Shown here: positions 14,587 to 23,107 of the stretch, one piece after another | Position numbering within the stretch: the first letter of the stretch is position 1 | Layout: the number at the start of each line of letters is the position of its first letter | Assembly (NCBI GenBank): GCA_964575975.1 | Contig: CAZNTU010000063.1 | Location: 1 to 27,884, forward strand | Reading direction: 5' to 3' | DNA length: 27,884 nt | Origin: G963674505 sp964575975 | GTDB lineage: Bacteria > Desulfobacterota > Desulfobacteria > Desulfobacterales > SKZT01 | Notes under the pieces: model-generated | What the model was told of the DNA's origin: nothing | What the model saw: the letters and a program-made list of their open reading frames with translations, nothing else | Databases searched by the model: none | Translations under genes and position numbers: made by a program

Positions 14587-15897
14587 ATGGCAACGCAGCT
14601 AAGCATGGCGAAACAGGGGCTGATCACTCCGGAAATGGAGCAGGTTGCGAGGGACGAGGGCTTCTCTCCGGAAGAGATTAGAAAATCCGTGGCGGCGGGG
14701 GAAGTGGTCATTCCCAAGAACCTCAACCGCGATTTCAGGCCCAAGGGCATCGGCAAGGGTCTTTCGACAAAGGTAAACGCGAACATCGGGACCTCGATCG
14801 ACCACTTGGACATCGACGAGGAACTGGAAAAATTGAATGTCGCCGTGGCATCGGGAGCCGAGAGCGTAATGGATTTATCGACGGGCGGCGATCTTGGAAA
14901 GATTCGAAGAACCGTCCTTTACAATTGTCCGGTAATGCTGGGAGCCGTTCCCATATATGAAGCGGCTTCCCGGATGGTCGCCGAAAACAAGTCGGTGTTG
15001 GACATGTCTGCGGATCTTCTGTTTGAAACAATCGAACGGCAATGCGAGGAAGGCGTCGATTACATCACGGTGCATTGCGGGGTGACCCGGCAAACCTATA
15101 CCCTTGCGGACGAAAACAACCGTATCGGAGGAATCGTCAGCAGGGGAGGATCGATTCTGTCGGCATGGATGAAACATCGTCGAAAGGAAAATCCACTCTA
15201 TGAAGAATTCGACCGTCTGCTCGAAATCGCTTTCCGATACGATGTGACATTGAGCCTGGGAGACGGATTAAGGCCCGGTGCGGTCGCGGACGCTTCGGAC
15301 AAGGCCCAGCTCAAGGAGTTGATCGTTATCGGCGAGCTGGCCAAAAGGGCTCGCGAGGCGGGAGTGCAGGTCATCGTCGAAGGCCCTGGACATGTCCCCC
15401 TGAACCAGATAGAAGCGAATGTGCTCATGCAAAAACGAATTTGCGACAACGCCCCGTTTTACGTGCTGGGACCGTTGACCACGGATTGCGCTCCGGGATA
15501 CGATCATATAACCGCCGCTATCGGCGGCGCGATCGCCGCTGCCGCCGGAGCGGATTTTTTATGCTATGTCACCCCTGCCGAACACTTATGCCTGCCCAGT
15601 GTCAAAGACGTCAGGGAAGGGGTGGTCGCCGCCAAAATCGCCGCGCATTCCGCGGATATGGCAAAAGGGGTGAAAGGCGCCATGCAGCGCGATATCGAAA
15701 TGTCGAAATGCCGAAAAAAACTCGATTGGGAAGGCATGTTTGCATTGGCGATCGATCCGGAAACGCCGAAAAAAAGAAGAAGGGAAAGCGAAAATAGCGA
15801 AAAGAACGTCTGCACCATGTGCGGAGAATTGTGCGCGGTAAACATCCATAACGAATTGTGCGTAGAAAGGAAAAAAAGAATCGATCGAAATCCATAA
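14587..15897 (+). CDS. thiC: Phosphomethylpyrimidine synthase ThiC
   Basis: ThiC is a radical SAM enzyme that rearranges aminoimidazole ribotide into the thiamin pyrimidine. This is the short 436-residue form without the N-terminal domain of the enterobacterial protein. Core motifs include NANIGTS, MDLSTGGD, ITVHCGV, SLGDGLRPG, EGPGHVPL and LGPLTTDCAPGYDH. The C-terminal cluster is C409-x2-C412-x3-C416 (CTMCGELC). AGGAGGTG lies just before ATG 14587. The upstream TPP riboswitch and the downstream thiazole synthase argue against the related benzimidazole synthase BzaF. It ends 26 bases before thi4. Confidence 0.95.
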   Translation: MATQLSMAKQGLITPEMEQVARDEGFSPEEIRKSVAAGEVVIPKNLNRDFRPKGIGKGLSTKVNANIGTSIDHLDIDEELEKLNVAVASGAESVMDLSTGGDLGKIRRTVLYNCPVMLGAVPIYEAASRMVAENKSVLDMSADLLFETIERQCEEGVDYITVHCGVTRQTYTLADENNRIGGIVSRGGSILSAWMKHRRKENPLYEEFDRLLEIAFRYDVTLSLGDGLRPGAVADASDKAQLKELIVIGELAKRAREAGVQVIVEGPGHVPLNQIEANVLMQKRICDNAPFYVLGPLTTDCAPGYDHITAAIGGAIAAAAGADFLCYVTPAEHLCLPSVKDVREGVVAAKIAAHSADMAKGVKGAMQRDIEMSKCRKKLDWEGMFALAIDPETPKKRRRESENSEKNVCTMCGELCAVNIHNELCVERKKRIDRNP

Positions 15898-15923
15898 CAA
15901 TTCAAACCAACGGGAGAGTGTCC

Positions 15924-16697
15924 ATGGAGCTAAACGAAATTACAATTACCCGAGGCATCATCGACAGGTACTTTGAAAAACTCCTCGGCAGTCTGGAAAC
16001 CGACGTCGCCATCGTAGGCGGCGGCCCCTCCGGCTTGACGGCCGGCTACTATCTCGCCAAGGCCGGCAAAAAGGTCGCCCTGTACGAAAGGAAGCTGAGC
16101 GTCGGGGGCGGAATGTGGGGCGGCGGCATGATGTTCAACGAGATCGTCGTTCAAAAGGACGCGGTGCATATATTGGACGAATTCGGCATTCGTCGCAAGG
16201 AATACGAGGAAAACTATTTTGTCGCGGATTCGGTGGAAGCGGCATCGACCTTGGTTTCGCAAGCGGTGAAAGCCGGGGTTGCCGTATTCAACTGCATGAC
16301 GGTCGAAGACGTGGTGATGCGACCGGACCGGGTCACGGGACTGGTGCTGAACTGGTCTCCCGTCGAAATGGCCGGTCTGCACGTCGATCCACTGGCGGTG
16401 AGGTCCAAGGCGGTTATCGACGCCACCGGCCATGCCACCGAAGTCGTTTCCGTCGTTTTCCGGAAAGTTCCGGGCAAATTGAAAACCGAGAGCGGTAAAA
16501 TCGAGGGCGAAAAGTCCATGTGGGCCGACAATGCGGAACGATTGACGCTTGAAAACACCCGGGAAGTTTTTCCCGGGCTCTACGTGGCGGGCATGTCAGC
16601 CAATGCCACCTTCGGCGGTCCGCGCATGGGCCCCATTTTCGGCGGCATGCTTTTGTCCGGCGAAAAAGTGGCGGAGGAATTGATTCGAGTCTTATGA
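15924..16697 (+). CDS. thi4: Thi4-type thiazole synthase, sulfide-dependent form
   Basis: The protein has 257 residues and makes the thiamin thiazole from NAD, glycine and sulfur. The dinucleotide fold shows GGGPSG (32-37) and GGGMWGGGM (61-69); later motifs are VIDATGH and GGPRMGPIFGGMLLSG. At the position where yeast Thi4 has its sacrificial cysteine this protein has H153 (GLHVDP), as in methanogen enzymes that use free sulfide catalytically. GGGAGAG precedes ATG 15924; the frame is open a little upstream, but only this start has a good site and normal length. Co-transcribed with thiC. Such proteins are sometimes labelled ribose-1,5-bisphosphate isomerase. Confidence 0.92.
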   Translation: MELNEITITRGIIDRYFEKLLGSLETDVAIVGGGPSGLTAGYYLAKAGKKVALYERKLSVGGGMWGGGMMFNEIVVQKDAVHILDEFGIRRKEYEENYFVADSVEAASTLVSQAVKAGVAVFNCMTVEDVVMRPDRVTGLVLNWSPVEMAGLHVDPLAVRSKAVIDATGHATEVVSVVFRKVPGKLKTESGKIEGEKSMWADNAERLTLENTREVFPGLYVAGMSANATFGGPRMGPIFGGMLLSGEKVAEELIRVL

Positions 16698-16810
16698 ACT
16701 TCCGGCCAGGCGAACTATTGCGCCCGTTGTTGCGTCGCCAGCGGCGGGCTTTGCCGCAGTAGGCGGGAATATCTTGAGCAAGGCAGCCTTTTCGCAACCC
16801 CGGCTGAACC

Positions 16811-18856
16811 CTAATCCGTTTTCTTCAATACGACCGCCGTCCGGGAAGGCAGGTACAGACTGAGCCGATCCTTGAAGAAAATCCCGGATTCGTCGGGCAG
16901 GGTGAAATGCTCCTGTTTTTTTTTCAACCTGCCGTGGCCGCCGTAAAGGCGGTAGTCGGAATCGAGGATCGCCAGGTACCTTCCGGGCGGCGCGAATATC
17001 GGGTAGTGGACGTGGGAGCGGTCCGGGTGGAAATTGAAGGCGAAGACGAGGCCGGCCCGAAGGAAGGCGAGCACTTTGTCGTCGTTGTGTTCGTGGAGCA
17101 GGACGGCCGACTCGGCGCCGAACAGGCCGTTCGACTTCGCCAGGCGGATCATGTCGCGGTCGAAGTCGGCCAGCCGGCCGTACTTGAGATTCGGATCGTC
17201 CGCAAGATGCCATTGCCGGCGAGCGTAATGGTAGCTCCAGTTGTTGCCCTCCCTGGGAAAGTCGATCCATTCGGGATGTCCGAATTCGTTCCCCATGAAA
17301 TTCAGGTAGCCGCCGCCGGCGGTCGCGAGGGTGATCAGGCGGATCATTTTATGGAGCGCCATTGCGCGGTCGATACGACAACTGGGGTCGTGGACGTGCA
17401 TACGGTCGTAGACGTCCGAACCCGCGAGCCGAAAAAACAGGGTCTGGTCCCCAACGATCGCCTGGTCGTGGGATTCGCAGTAGCTAACGGTCTTCTCGTC
17501 CTTTCGTCGGTCGTTCAGCGCGTGCCACAAGTGTCCCGTCGGCCAATGTTCGTCGGGAAGGTCCTTTGCGAGCTTGATCCAGTAGTCGGGGATTCCCATG
17601 GCGAAGCGATAGTCGAACCCGAAGCCGCCTTCGTCCGCCGGCGCGGCAAGTCCCGGCATGCCGCTGATATCTTCCGCGATGGTCGTATTCGCCGGATCGA
17701 CCGCGTGGACGACTTTGTTGGCCAGCGCCAGGTAAACCAAAGCGTCTTCGTCCACGTTCGGTCCGTAGTAGTCCTCGTAGGAGCGGAAGGCGCGATTCAG
17801 GCCGTGGTCCAGGTAAAGCATGCTGGTGATGCCGTCGAACCTGAAGCCGTCCACCCGGTATTCGTCGAGCCAGAAACGGCAGTTCGACAGCAAAAAATGC
17901 AGAACTTCGACTTTCCCGTAGTCGAAGCACCGGGAATCCCAGGCGCAGTGATCCCCCCGGGTGCAGTCGTGGAAATACTGGAACGAGGTGCCGTCGAACC
18001 GGCCGAGCCCCTCGACTTCGTTTTTAACCGCGTGCGAATGGACCAGGTCCATGATCACCCGCAATCCGGCCCCGTGCGCGGCGTCCACCAAGGCCTTGAA
18101 TTCGCGGGGCGTTCCGAACCTGGAGGAGAGAGCGAAAAAGCTGGAAACGTGATAGCCGAATGAACCGTAGTAGGGGTGTTCCTGGATGGCCATCAGCTGA
18201 AGGGCGTTGTAGCCGGCGCGAACGACGCGCGGCAGAATGTTTTTCCGAAACTGGGTGAAAGTGCCGATCCCCTTGTTTTCCTGGGACATTCCGACATGCG
18301 CTTCGTAGACGAGCAGGCCCTCGTTGTTCCTGGACGGTCTTTCGTTTTTCCACTCGTAGGGGCGGGCAGGGCGCCTGACCTGGGCGTTGAAGATTCCCGT
18401 AAAGGGGTCCTGGACCACCCGCCGGGCATGGGACGGAATCCGGTCGCCGCAGCCGCCCGGCCAGTGGATGCGGAGCCGGTAGAGCGCCAAGTGTGTCAGC
18501 GCGTTTTGCGGAAGACGGATTTCCCAGACGCCTCGGCCCTGGTCGGCCGGGCGTAGCCTGTATTCGGCCATCTCCCGCCAACCGGTCGTTTCGCCGACAA
18601 GGTATATCGCGTCGGCGTTGGGCGCCCACTCCCTGAAAATCCATTCGCGACCGTCGAAGTGGAGACCGAAAAATTCGTGGCCGGAGGCGAAATCGACCAG
18701 ATCCATTTTGTTTCCGGTCAAACGCCGCTCCATGAGCGTTGTCTTTTCAAGCCGGCGGGCGATCGTTTCCCGATAGTGCGTCAAACCGGGATCTTTTCGA
18801 ATGCAAATGTCCGCCAGACAGAGCGCTTTTTCGAAATCCGCAGAGAGGTGTGCCAT
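16811..18856 (-). CDS. glgB: 1,4-alpha-glucan branching enzyme, eukaryote-like GH13_8
   Basis: The 681-residue enzyme makes alpha-1,6 branches in glycogen. An N-terminal CBM48-type domain (about 60-155) precedes the GH13 barrel. Catalytic residues are D341 (DGFRFDGITSML), E395 (TIAEDISGMPG) and D464 (CESHDQAIVGD). These motif variants resemble eukaryotic branching enzymes (GH13 subfamily 8) rather than E. coli GlgB. A C-terminal beta domain follows. It is the last gene of the glycogen operon, 31 bases after glgA; I see no strong ribosome site before the ATG at 18856. Confidence 0.93.
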   Translation of the reverse strand: MAHLSADFEKALCLADICIRKDPGLTHYRETIARRLEKTTLMERRLTGNKMDLVDFASGHEFFGLHFDGREWIFREWAPNADAIYLVGETTGWREMAEYRLRPADQGRGVWEIRLPQNALTHLALYRLRIHWPGGCGDRIPSHARRVVQDPFTGIFNAQVRRPARPYEWKNERPSRNNEGLLVYEAHVGMSQENKGIGTFTQFRKNILPRVVRAGYNALQLMAIQEHPYYGSFGYHVSSFFALSSRFGTPREFKALVDAAHGAGLRVIMDLVHSHAVKNEVEGLGRFDGTSFQYFHDCTRGDHCAWDSRCFDYGKVEVLHFLLSNCRFWLDEYRVDGFRFDGITSMLYLDHGLNRAFRSYEDYYGPNVDEDALVYLALANKVVHAVDPANTTIAEDISGMPGLAAPADEGGFGFDYRFAMGIPDYWIKLAKDLPDEHWPTGHLWHALNDRRKDEKTVSYCESHDQAIVGDQTLFFRLAGSDVYDRMHVHDPSCRIDRAMALHKMIRLITLATAGGGYLNFMGNEFGHPEWIDFPREGNNWSYHYARRQWHLADDPNLKYGRLADFDRDMIRLAKSNGLFGAESAVLLHEHNDDKVLAFLRAGLVFAFNFHPDRSHVHYPIFAPPGRYLAILDSDYRLYGGHGRLKKKQEHFTLPDESGIFFKDRLSLYLPSRTAVVLKKTD

Positions 18857-18887
18857 GGAAAAATCAACCCGTTCGTGTTGTTATCAA

Positions 18888-20408
18888 TCAAGTGCGTTGC
18901 GTGAGGGGTCGGTCGAGCATCTTCTCGTAAAGATCGATATAATTCCTTGCCGTCACGTCGTGGTTGAACGTTTCTGCCGCGTGTGCCATGATCCGTCGAA
19001 TCTGTTTTTCGCGATCCTGCAAGGGACGTCTGTAAAAGGCCATGGCCTGGTTGATGGCCCAGAACAATCCCTCGGAATCGAATGTTTCGAACAAGAAACC
19101 GTTGCCGGCGCCGTTGTCGGCGTCCAGGTGCGAAACCGTGTCGTGGATTCCGCCCGTGTCCCGCGCCACGGGCAGGGAGCCGTAAATGGGGGCGATCATC
19201 TGGGTCAGGCCGCAGGGTTCGAACAACGACGGCATCAGAATGAAGTCCGACGCGGCAAAAGCGATTCGGGACAGGTTTTCGTCGAATTCGCAGACGGCGA
19301 TCCGGTCTTTGAATCCGTGAAAATCGACGATGTCGACAAAGTGCTGCCTGAATCCGCCGTTGGCGACGAAAACGATTTGAAGATGTTCGTCCCAGAAGGA
19401 ATGTACGGTGCGGTAGAGGATTTCCGCCAGCAGCGAGCACCCTTTCTGAACGGTGTCGAGCCGCGAAGGCCAGAAGAACAGCGGCGCCCGTTCGTCTTCG
19501 ACGAGGCCCAGTTTCTTCTGGAGAAAGAGTTTGTTTTCAAGTTTTCCGACCGCGTGATCGTTCGCGTCGTACTGGCGGACGAGCGCCTTGTCCGATTTCG
19601 GGTCGTAGCTCGGGTCCGGGGCGTTAAGAATACCGGCGGCGCAATTGGCGTAGTATTTGTTGGAAAGCTCCCGGCGGATGTGCGGCTCGACAAAATAATG
19701 GTACCCGTCGACGATTTCCTTCAGAAACGTCGGACTGACGGTGTTCACGAAATGGGCGGCGAATATGCCGCTGGCCAGGAAATCCACCGGATTGGATTCC
19801 CGAACGGCTTCGTACTCGTCCGCCATGTTTTCGTAATAAAGGTGGTCCCAGAAGTAAGCGGCGTCGATCCCCCGGTCTTCTATCTGCGCCAGGGTGGTTT
19901 TGACGGTATGTATGTTGTGAATGGTGAACAGGCAGGGAATTCCCATTCGGCGGGACATGGCCGGAATCAGGGCGGTCATCCAGTCGTTGCAGTGGATCAG
20001 ATCCGGTCTGACGCGGGGAACGACGTTGTTCATCACTTCTCTTTGGAACGCAAGGGCCATGCGAAGATTTTCCCAGCCGTAGCTCGAATAGACATGGTTG
20101 ACGTAGAAGAAGGCCCGGTCCTCGGCCAAGTGAATACGGTCCGTCGGCATTTGTTCTCGTATCATCTGTCGCTGCTTGCGAAGAACCGGGTCCAGTTTGT
20201 TGTCGAACATCGCCCGGTAGTCCGGCAGGGCCACATGCACGTCCGCCCCCTGGTGGAAGAGCGCGCTGATGAGCGCTGCGGAAACGTCCGCCAATCCGCC
20301 GGCCTTGGCGGTCATGTAGTTGGCCAGATTCCCCATGCCTTCCGGAAGATAGGTGGTCTCGGGGGTGACGATCAATATTCGCGGGGTTTTTTTCTGGTTT
20401 GAAGCCAT
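18888..20408 (-). CDS. glgA: Glycogen synthase (GT5)
   Basis: About 506 residues; it extends alpha-1,4-glucan from a nucleotide sugar, ADP-glucose in most bacterial relatives. The GT5 hallmark KAGGLADV is at 35-42, after a 10-15 residue loop (TTYLPEGMGNL) longer than in E. coli. The C-terminal sugar-nucleotide motif FEPCGLTQM and the DTGGIHDTV segment are intact. The start at 20408 is preferred because AAGGT lies nine bases upstream; the ATG at 20417 is too close to it. It is 21 bases from glgP and 31 from glgB. Confidence 0.93.
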   Translation of the reverse strand: MASNQKKTPRILIVTPETTYLPEGMGNLANYMTAKAGGLADVSAALISALFHQGADVHVALPDYRAMFDNKLDPVLRKQRQMIREQMPTDRIHLAEDRAFFYVNHVYSSYGWENLRMALAFQREVMNNVVPRVRPDLIHCNDWMTALIPAMSRRMGIPCLFTIHNIHTVKTTLAQIEDRGIDAAYFWDHLYYENMADEYEAVRESNPVDFLASGIFAAHFVNTVSPTFLKEIVDGYHYFVEPHIRRELSNKYYANCAAGILNAPDPSYDPKSDKALVRQYDANDHAVGKLENKLFLQKKLGLVEDERAPLFFWPSRLDTVQKGCSLLAEILYRTVHSFWDEHLQIVFVANGGFRQHFVDIVDFHGFKDRIAVCEFDENLSRIAFAASDFILMPSLFEPCGLTQMIAPIYGSLPVARDTGGIHDTVSHLDADNGAGNGFLFETFDSEGLFWAINQAMAFYRRPLQDREKQIRRIMAHAAETFNHDVTARNYIDLYEKMLDRPLTQRT

Positions 20409-20429
20409 ACGAATCATACCTTTTTTCGG

Positions 20430-22973
20430 CTACGCCCAGGTGATCAACCCGGGGGTGTTTTTCAAATGATCGTCGCCTGCGGGGATAACGCGCGACGTCA
20501 AACCGAATCTTCCCGCAATGCCGCAAACCAACGACGTGGAGTACAGGTACTTCCCGTATCCCCGGTCCTCGGCCAGATTCATTTTTTCGATATTGACGGT
20601 TTCGAACTTTTCCACGTTTTTCATTCTGCCGTAGCACAGTTGCACTTCCACTTCCTCCGGACGGATGCTTCCGAGGTGGACGACCACGGTAATCTCTACC
20701 TGGTCCTTCACTCTGAACGGACCATCGTAGTTGCGAACGGGATGTTCGATTTTGATGTTCCCCCAATTGGCCGTCAAGTGCCGGCGCAGGGCCGCGATCC
20801 GCCGGGATTCTCCCGCGCCGTCGCGGGTCAGTTCCAGAAAATTCCGGGAAGCGGGAACATACGAGGTTGCCGTATAGTTCTCGACCATGCCGTGGGCGCA
20901 GAAGTTTCCCATCGCCATTTTCATGGACGCTTTCATCATCTTCAGCCACCTGGTCGGCGTCCCCCCCGGCCTGCGGTCGTAGAAGCAAGGGATGACGCTG
21001 TATTCGAGAATATTGTAGAGAGCTTGGCTTTCGACGTCGTCTTGGTACCCGTGGTCTTCGTATTCCTCGCCGTTTCCGATCCGCCATCCGGTTTTCTCGG
21101 AATACCCTTCACACCACCAGCCGTCCAGAACACTGACATTGAGCACGCCGTTGGCTGCGGCTTTGATTCCGGACGTGCCGCAGGCTTCGAGAGGTCGGCG
21201 CGGGGTGTTGAGCCACACGTCGCAACCCTGCACAAGGTGCCTGGCAATATAGGGGTCGTAGTCTTCCAGAAAGATAAAGCGATGCCTGACCGACTCCCTC
21301 CTCGCGAATTCGATGATTTTGCGGATGACTTCCTTTCCCTCGTTGTCCTTGGGGTGGGCTTTTCCGGAAAAAATAATCTGAATCGGATATTCCTTGGATG
21401 TCAAAAGAGCTTCCAATCGTTCCGGGTCCCTGAGCAGCAGATAGGCCCTTTTGTACGTGGCGAACCGGCGGGCGAAACCGATCGTCAGAGCGTCGTGATC
21501 CAGAACGGACGCCGCGTCCTCCATGACGGATTTCGGCGCGTTGCGCCTGCCGTATTGTTTGCCCATCAGGTTCCGGCATGCGCGGATCAAGCGGACCCGG
21601 CTCATTTCATGGGCGCGCCAGAGTTCCTCGTCGTAGATGTCGTCCACGCGCTCGATGATTTCCGGTTTTCTCCACGTGTTCAAATACCAGGTCGGAGACA
21701 GATATCGTTCGAAAAGCACGGAATTTTCGATCGAAATCCACGACGGGATATGAACGCCGTTGGTAATATGGCCGATTGGAGTTTCCTCTTCGAGTCGTCC
21801 GGGCCATAGCGGATTCCACATCTTTCTGGCCACGCGGCCGTGAAGTTCGCTGACGCCGTTGCAGAACTGCGACATTCGCAACCCCAGGGCGAACATGGAA
21901 AAAGGACCGTGAGAATTGCTCTGGCCCCAGGAAACGATATCGTCCACGCTTGTTTGCAAAGGATCTTCGAAAGATTTCAAATAGGGTCTTACCATGTCGG
22001 TCGGAAATTCGTCGTGACCGGCCGCCACCGGCGTATGGGTCGTGAAAACCGTGGTTCGGGGGATTATTTCCAGGGTGGTCTGCAAATCCGCCCGGTTCGT
22101 TTTCATGAGGTGAACGGCCCGTTCGATGCTGGCGAACGAGCAATGCCCTTCGTTCAAATGGCACACCGCCGGGTGGATGCCCATGGCTGCCAGCGCGCGC
22201 ATGCCGCCGATGCCCAGCAGAATTTCCTGCGCAAGGCGAATTTTTCCGTCCGCCGCGTAAAGGCGCGCAGTGATGTCCCTTTTTTCCGGAGAATTTTCCC
22301 GGAGATTGGAGTCGAGAAGAAAAAGGGGAATTCGGCCGATCATCATTTTATAGACACGCGCCAGGACGACTCCGTCCGGACCGTCCACGGATACGATCAG
22401 TTCTTTTCCCTCCGTGTCGGTCGCCCGTCTGAGAGGCAGGTGAAACAGGTCCGTTTCCGGATATCGCTCCTGCTGCCAGCCGTTTTGGTCCATGTATTGA
22501 TGAAAATACCCCATGCGATAGAGAAGCCCCACCGCGACAAGGGGGGTGCCCCGGTCGGACGCGGCTTTGAGATGATCCCCGGCCAGCATGCCCAAGCCGC
22601 CGGCAAACAGCGGAAGACTTTCGTGAATGCCGTATTCCATGGAAAAATAAGCGACCGTCCCTTCGATGTCCCCGTCGGCTTTCAGCTTTTGCGGCGGGGC
22701 TTCCACTTGCTGTTCGAACGCGGTCCGGACCCGGTTGAAATGGGACATGAACCCTTCGTCCTTGGAAAGGTATTCCAGTTGGGACTGGGGCAGAAGCGAG
22801 AAGAACTGGATCGGGTTTCTGCCGGAATCGTACCACAGTTTGGGATCGATCCGTTTGAAAAGCAGAATGGAATCCATGTTCCACGACCACCACATGTTCC
22901 CCACCATTTTTTCGGCGAAGATCAAATTGTCGGGCACTTTCGGATAAACTTGGAACGTTTGAATGTAGCTCAT
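20430..22973 (-). CDS. glgP: Alpha-glucan (glycogen) phosphorylase, GT35
   Basis: The 847-residue enzyme releases glucose-1-phosphate from glycogen. It belongs to the branch of GT35 with an N-terminal DUF3417-like segment (WWSWN near 28-32). Motifs include YFSMEYGIHESLPLFAGGLG (109-128), HLNEGHCSF, TTHTPVAAGHDEF, ARRFATYKRA and GTSGIKAAANG, in which K604 binds pyridoxal phosphate. AAAGGA precedes the ATG at 22973. It sits between the debranching gene and glgA in the operon, so degradation and synthesis are co-encoded. Confidence 0.94.
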   Translation of the reverse strand: MSYIQTFQVYPKVPDNLIFAEKMVGNMWWSWNMDSILLFKRIDPKLWYDSGRNPIQFFSLLPQSQLEYLSKDEGFMSHFNRVRTAFEQQVEAPPQKLKADGDIEGTVAYFSMEYGIHESLPLFAGGLGMLAGDHLKAASDRGTPLVAVGLLYRMGYFHQYMDQNGWQQERYPETDLFHLPLRRATDTEGKELIVSVDGPDGVVLARVYKMMIGRIPLFLLDSNLRENSPEKRDITARLYAADGKIRLAQEILLGIGGMRALAAMGIHPAVCHLNEGHCSFASIERAVHLMKTNRADLQTTLEIIPRTTVFTTHTPVAAGHDEFPTDMVRPYLKSFEDPLQTSVDDIVSWGQSNSHGPFSMFALGLRMSQFCNGVSELHGRVARKMWNPLWPGRLEEETPIGHITNGVHIPSWISIENSVLFERYLSPTWYLNTWRKPEIIERVDDIYDEELWRAHEMSRVRLIRACRNLMGKQYGRRNAPKSVMEDAASVLDHDALTIGFARRFATYKRAYLLLRDPERLEALLTSKEYPIQIIFSGKAHPKDNEGKEVIRKIIEFARRESVRHRFIFLEDYDPYIARHLVQGCDVWLNTPRRPLEACGTSGIKAAANGVLNVSVLDGWWCEGYSEKTGWRIGNGEEYEDHGYQDDVESQALYNILEYSVIPCFYDRRPGGTPTRWLKMMKASMKMAMGNFCAHGMVENYTATSYVPASRNFLELTRDGAGESRRIAALRRHLTANWGNIKIEHPVRNYDGPFRVKDQVEITVVVHLGSIRPEEVEVQLCYGRMKNVEKFETVNIEKMNLAEDRGYGKYLYSTSLVCGIAGRFGLTSRVIPAGDDHLKNTPGLITWA

Positions 22974-23107
22974 TTTCTTTTCCTTTGAACAGCAGGTTTA
23001 ACACTCGATGAAACCGTCGTTGCCGAAAAATCGGCCGAGCAATTAACAGTCGATTCTCCTATCGTCGATTCGGAGATTTTTGTCAATGGGATAACGACCT
23101 GTCCACC

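Noticed and set aside
14587..15897. Possible BzaF (benzimidazole synthase) instead of ThiC
   Set aside because: A TPP riboswitch upstream and a thiazole synthase downstream fit thiamin synthesis; no cobamide genes are nearby.
16698..16810. Hairpin-like GCGGC/GCCGC between the converging thi4 and glgB ends
   Set aside because: Only five pairs with no T-tract on either strand, so it is not supported as a terminator.
18801..20402. Long plus-strand open frame opposite glgA
   Set aside because: Antisense shadow of a high-GC gene; glgA motifs on the minus strand are unambiguous.
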